A DNA stretch of 16,367 bases from CAZDSS01 sp964508185 (GTDB lineage: Bacteria > Pseudomonadota > Alphaproteobacteria > Sphingomonadales > Govanellaceae). Numbering within the stretch: the stretch's first letter is position 1; each line of letters starts with the position of its first letter. The DNA lies in assembly GCA_964508185.1 (NCBI GenBank), contig CAZDSS010000062.1, forward strand, positions 1 through 16,367, written 5' to 3'. The translations under genes were made by a program, and so were the position numbers. The notes beneath the pieces were generated by a model. That model made no database searches. It saw only the letters and a program-made list of their open reading frames with translations, and was not told the origin of the DNA. This document shows, in pieces, positions 14,203 to 16,367 of the stretch.

Positions 14203-15393
14203 ATGGTGTCGCTCGCGCCCGACGAGATGCGCAAGGAACGTGACGCCTATCGTGTCATGGTCGTGGACGACAGCGCGGTGATCCGCGGCCTGATCGCGCG
14301 CTGGCTGGATGCCGATCCCCGGATCACGGTGGTGGCGACGGCCCATAACGGGCTGATGGCGCTGCGCAATCTCAAGTCCTCGGGCGCCGAGGTGGTGATC
14401 CTCGACGTCGAGATGCCGGAAATGGACGGCATGACGGCGCTGCCCAAGATGATCGAGCTGGTGCCCAACCTGCAGATCATCATGGCGTCCACCCTGACCC
14501 GCCGCAACGCCGAGATCAGCCTGCGGGCGCTCGCCGCGGGGGCAGCGGACTATGTGCCGAAGCCCTCCACCAGCCGCGAGGTGAACAATTCCGCGGAATT
14601 CCGCCGCGAGATCATCGAGAAGGTCAAGGCGCTCGGCGCCGTCGCCCGCAATCTCGCGAACCCCGCCGTACATGAGCCCGCGCCCGTCGAGCCGGCCAAG
14701 CCCCTGCATCCCGCGGCGGATGGCGCCGCCGCCGTCCGGCCCGTGGCGCTCGCGCCCTTGCCTGCGGGCGCGCCGCGGCGCGGGCCGATCCGGCTGCAGA
14801 AGATCTCGTCCGTCCTGCCGCGGATCCTCGCGATCGGCAGCTCCACGGGCGGGCCGCAGGCCTTGTTCGAGCTGTTCAAGGGGCTCAAGGCCGCGCCGGA
14901 CCTTCCGGTGCTCATCACCCAGCACATGCCGCCCACCTTCACCGCGATTCTTGCCGACCATATCGCGCGGGCGACGGGGATTCCCTGCAAGGAGGCGGCG
15001 GACGGCGACGTCCTGAAGGCCGGGCAGATCTATATCGCCCCCGGCGACTATCATCTGAAGGTCGAGGAGCAGGAGGGCCATGTGGTCGCCCGCATCGACC
15101 AGGCCCCGCCCGAGAACTTCTGCCGCCCCGCGGTCGATCCCATGCTGCGCAGCGTCGCCCGGGTCTATGGCCCCGCGACCCTCGCCGTGATCCTCACCGG
15201 CATGGGCAACGACGGCATGGAGGGCTGCCGGCGCGTGATACAGGCGGGGGGCACGGTGCTCGCCCAGGACGAGCAGTCGAGCGTGGTCTGGGGCATGCCG
15301 GGGGCGGTGGCCACGGCAGGGCTCGCGAGCGCCGTGCTGCCGCTTCGCGACATCGCCCCCATGATCCAGCGGCTCGTCAGGGGAGGACGGTGA
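14203..15393 (+). CDS. cheB: Chemoreceptor glutamate methylesterase CheB
   Basis: A 396-residue CheB, which removes methyl groups from (and can deamidate) receptor residues during adaptation once phosphorylated by CheA. The receiver spans about 17-135, with D22/D23, phospho-acceptor D68 (ILDVEMPEMDG) and K120. A long Ala/Pro-rich linker (about 150-195) leads to the esterase domain, with catalytic S214 (IGSSTGGP), H241 (TQHMPP) and D337 (GMGNDG). The ATG at 14203 follows AAGGA (14193-14197) by 5 nt. A GTG one codon earlier is also possible, and the frame is open from a TTG at 14185. Its stop overlaps the cheR start (TGATG). Confidence 0.95.
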   Translation: MVSLAPDEMRKERDAYRVMVVDDSAVIRGLIARWLDADPRITVVATAHNGLMALRNLKSSGAEVVILDVEMPEMDGMTALPKMIELVPNLQIIMASTLTRRNAEISLRALAAGAADYVPKPSTSREVNNSAEFRREIIEKVKALGAVARNLANPAVHEPAPVEPAKPLHPAADGAAAVRPVALAPLPAGAPRRGPIRLQKISSVLPRILAIGSSTGGPQALFELFKGLKAAPDLPVLITQHMPPTFTAILADHIARATGIPCKEAADGDVLKAGQIYIAPGDYHLKVEEQEGHVVARIDQAPPENFCRPAVDPMLRSVARVYGPATLAVILTGMGNDGMEGCRRVIQAGGTVLAQDEQSSVVWGMPGAVATAGLASAVLPLRDIAPMIQRLVRGGR

Positions 15394-16250
15394 TGCGGCC
15401 CGATGATTTCGACTTCATCGCCAGACTCCTCAAGGAGCGGTCGGGCCTCAAGCTCGAGCGCGACAAGGTCTATCTGCTCGAAAGCCGCCTGACGCCCATC
15501 GCCCGGCGGCGGGGGCTCGAAAGCCTCGGCGACCTCATCTCGTTCCTCCGGATGCACCGGGACGAGGCGCTCATCCGTCAGGTGGTCGAGGCCATGACCA
15601 CCAACGAAAGCTTCTTCTTCCGCGACAACACGCCCTTCGAGCTGTTCCGCGACGAGGTGCTGCCCAGGCTGCGCCAGACCAACGCGGCGAGCCGCCGGGT
15701 GCGCATCTGGTGCGCCGCCGCCTCCACGGGGCAGGAGCCCTATTCACTCGCCATCATGCTCAAGGAAGTGGAAGCCCAGTGGGCGGGCTGGGAGTTCGAG
15801 ATCCTCGGCACCGACATCGCGACCCAGGTGCTGGAAAAGGCGAAGGCGGGCCTCTATTCCCAGTTCGAGGTGCAGCGCGGCCTGCCCATCCGCATGCTGA
15901 TGAAATACTTCACCCAGGAAGGCGACGGCTGGCGCATCGCCAAATCCATCCGCGACATGGTGACCTTCCGGGAATTCAACCTGCTGGAGGGCTTCCGCTC
16001 GCTCGGCATCTTCGACGTGATCTATTGCCGGAACGTCCTCATCTATTTCGATCAGGAGACGAAGTCCGACGTCCTCAACCGCCTGGCCGACGTCATGGCG
16101 CCCCACGGCGTGCTGTTCCTCGGCGCGGCGGAGACGGTGCTCGGCCTCTGCGACCGCTTCCGGCCGGTGCCTGAGCATCGCGGCATGTATGTGGTGAACG
16201 AGGGCAAGGGAGCGTCCGCCAGCTTGCTCATGGCCCAGACGGCGCGCTGA
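15393..16250 (+). CDS. cheR: Chemoreceptor glutamate methyltransferase CheR
   Basis: A 285-residue CheR, which methylates receptor glutamates with S-adenosylmethionine to reset signalling. The N-terminal helical domain (about 1-75) ends in TTNESFFFRD (69-78). The SAM-binding fold has CAAASTGQEPYSLA (107-120), GTDI with D141 and CRNVLIYFD (212-220). The ATG at 15393 shares one base with the cheB stop and lies 6 nt after GGGAGG; a GTG one codon earlier is less well spaced. It is the last gene of the che operon and is followed by a strong terminator. Confidence 0.96.
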   Translation: MRPDDFDFIARLLKERSGLKLERDKVYLLESRLTPIARRRGLESLGDLISFLRMHRDEALIRQVVEAMTTNESFFFRDNTPFELFRDEVLPRLRQTNAASRRVRIWCAAASTGQEPYSLAIMLKEVEAQWAGWEFEILGTDIATQVLEKAKAGLYSQFEVQRGLPIRMLMKYFTQEGDGWRIAKSIRDMVTFREFNLLEGFRSLGIFDVIYCRNVLIYFDQETKSDVLNRLADVMAPHGVLFLGAAETVLGLCDRFRPVPEHRGMYVVNEGKGASASLLMAQTAR

Positions 16251-16281
16251 GGCGCAAGGGCAGGGCGCCAAAAGGCAAGAC

Positions 16282-16313
16282 GCTGGCAGGGGAGGCCCCG
16301 GCCAGCTTTTTTT
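16282..16313 (+). terminator. Intrinsic terminator of the che operon
   Basis: GCTGGC (16282-16287) pairs with GCCAGC (16301-16306). After an A-G mismatch, GGGG (16289-16292) pairs with CCCC (16296-16299) around an AGG loop. Seven T (16307-16313) follow directly. This is a classic Rho-independent terminator 31 bp after cheR. Confidence 0.88.
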
Positions 16314-16342
16314 GACCCTGCGGAAGGGACGGGAGAGCGCGG

Positions 16343-16362
16343 GGCGGCCTTAACCGGCCGCC
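16343..16362. other. GC-rich hairpin at the right window edge
   Basis: GGCGGCC (16343-16349) and GGCCGCC (16356-16362) form a perfect 7-bp dyad around TTAACC. No T-run is visible on either side. It could be part of a downstream terminator or operator; the neighbouring gene is outside the window. Confidence 0.4.
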
Positions 16363-16367
16363 TGCAC

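Noticed and set aside
14198..14205. ATG-TGA start-stop overlapping the cheB ATG (ATGTGATG)
   Set aside because: The first ATG abuts the ribosome binding site with no spacing, so initiation there is unlikely; probably chance.

Overview
This is a GC-rich, densely coded chromosomal segment from an alphaproteobacterium. The lineage call rests on a ChpT-type histidine phosphotransferase, a Usg protein, and a cheA-cheW-cheY-cheB-cheR operon whose CheA carries a C-terminal receiver domain. I cannot name the genus. I see no tRNA, rRNA, CRISPR array, insertion sequence or prophage gene, and no stretch over 300 bases lacks a gene.

Left part (1-3813). The 3' end of an aldo/keto reductase, probably frameshifted, enters from the edge. 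A luciferase-like flavin monooxygenase follows on the + strand. Converging on it is a minus-strand group wrbA > glutathionyl-hydroquinone reductase > pirin. These genes are tightly spaced (31 bp, then a 4-base ATGA overlap). Together they look like a quinone/electrophile detoxification unit.

Middle (3896-9590). On the minus strand ygfZ > tag > lysR-type regulator form a second tight group, ending in a probable intrinsic terminator that separates it from wrbA. Divergent from ygfZ is a dihydroorotase-family gene with a recognisable sigma-70-like promoter. Then come usg (convergent with the dihydroorotase), a LysE-family exporter, and a CysQ-type phosphatase (convergent with the exporter). Three convergent pairs overlap at their 3' ends by 11, 20 and 20 bp.

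Right part (9732-16313). chpT, then a 180-bp leader rich in dyad symmetry, then a complete chemotaxis operon: cheA (HPt, dimerisation, ATPase, two CheW-like modules, receiver), cheW, cheY, cheB and cheR. It closes with a strong intrinsic terminator. cheA/cheW and cheB/cheR overlap. The set covers signalling (CheA/CheW), output (CheY) and adaptation (CheB/CheR). No chemoreceptor, cheD or cheZ lies in the window.

Most of the window is well-known biology. The parts most worth a second look are the chpT/receiver-bearing CheA pairing, the palindrome-rich cheA leader, the WrbA/GHQR/pirin unit with its neighbouring LysR gene, and active-site substitutions in Tag and the dihydroorotase.
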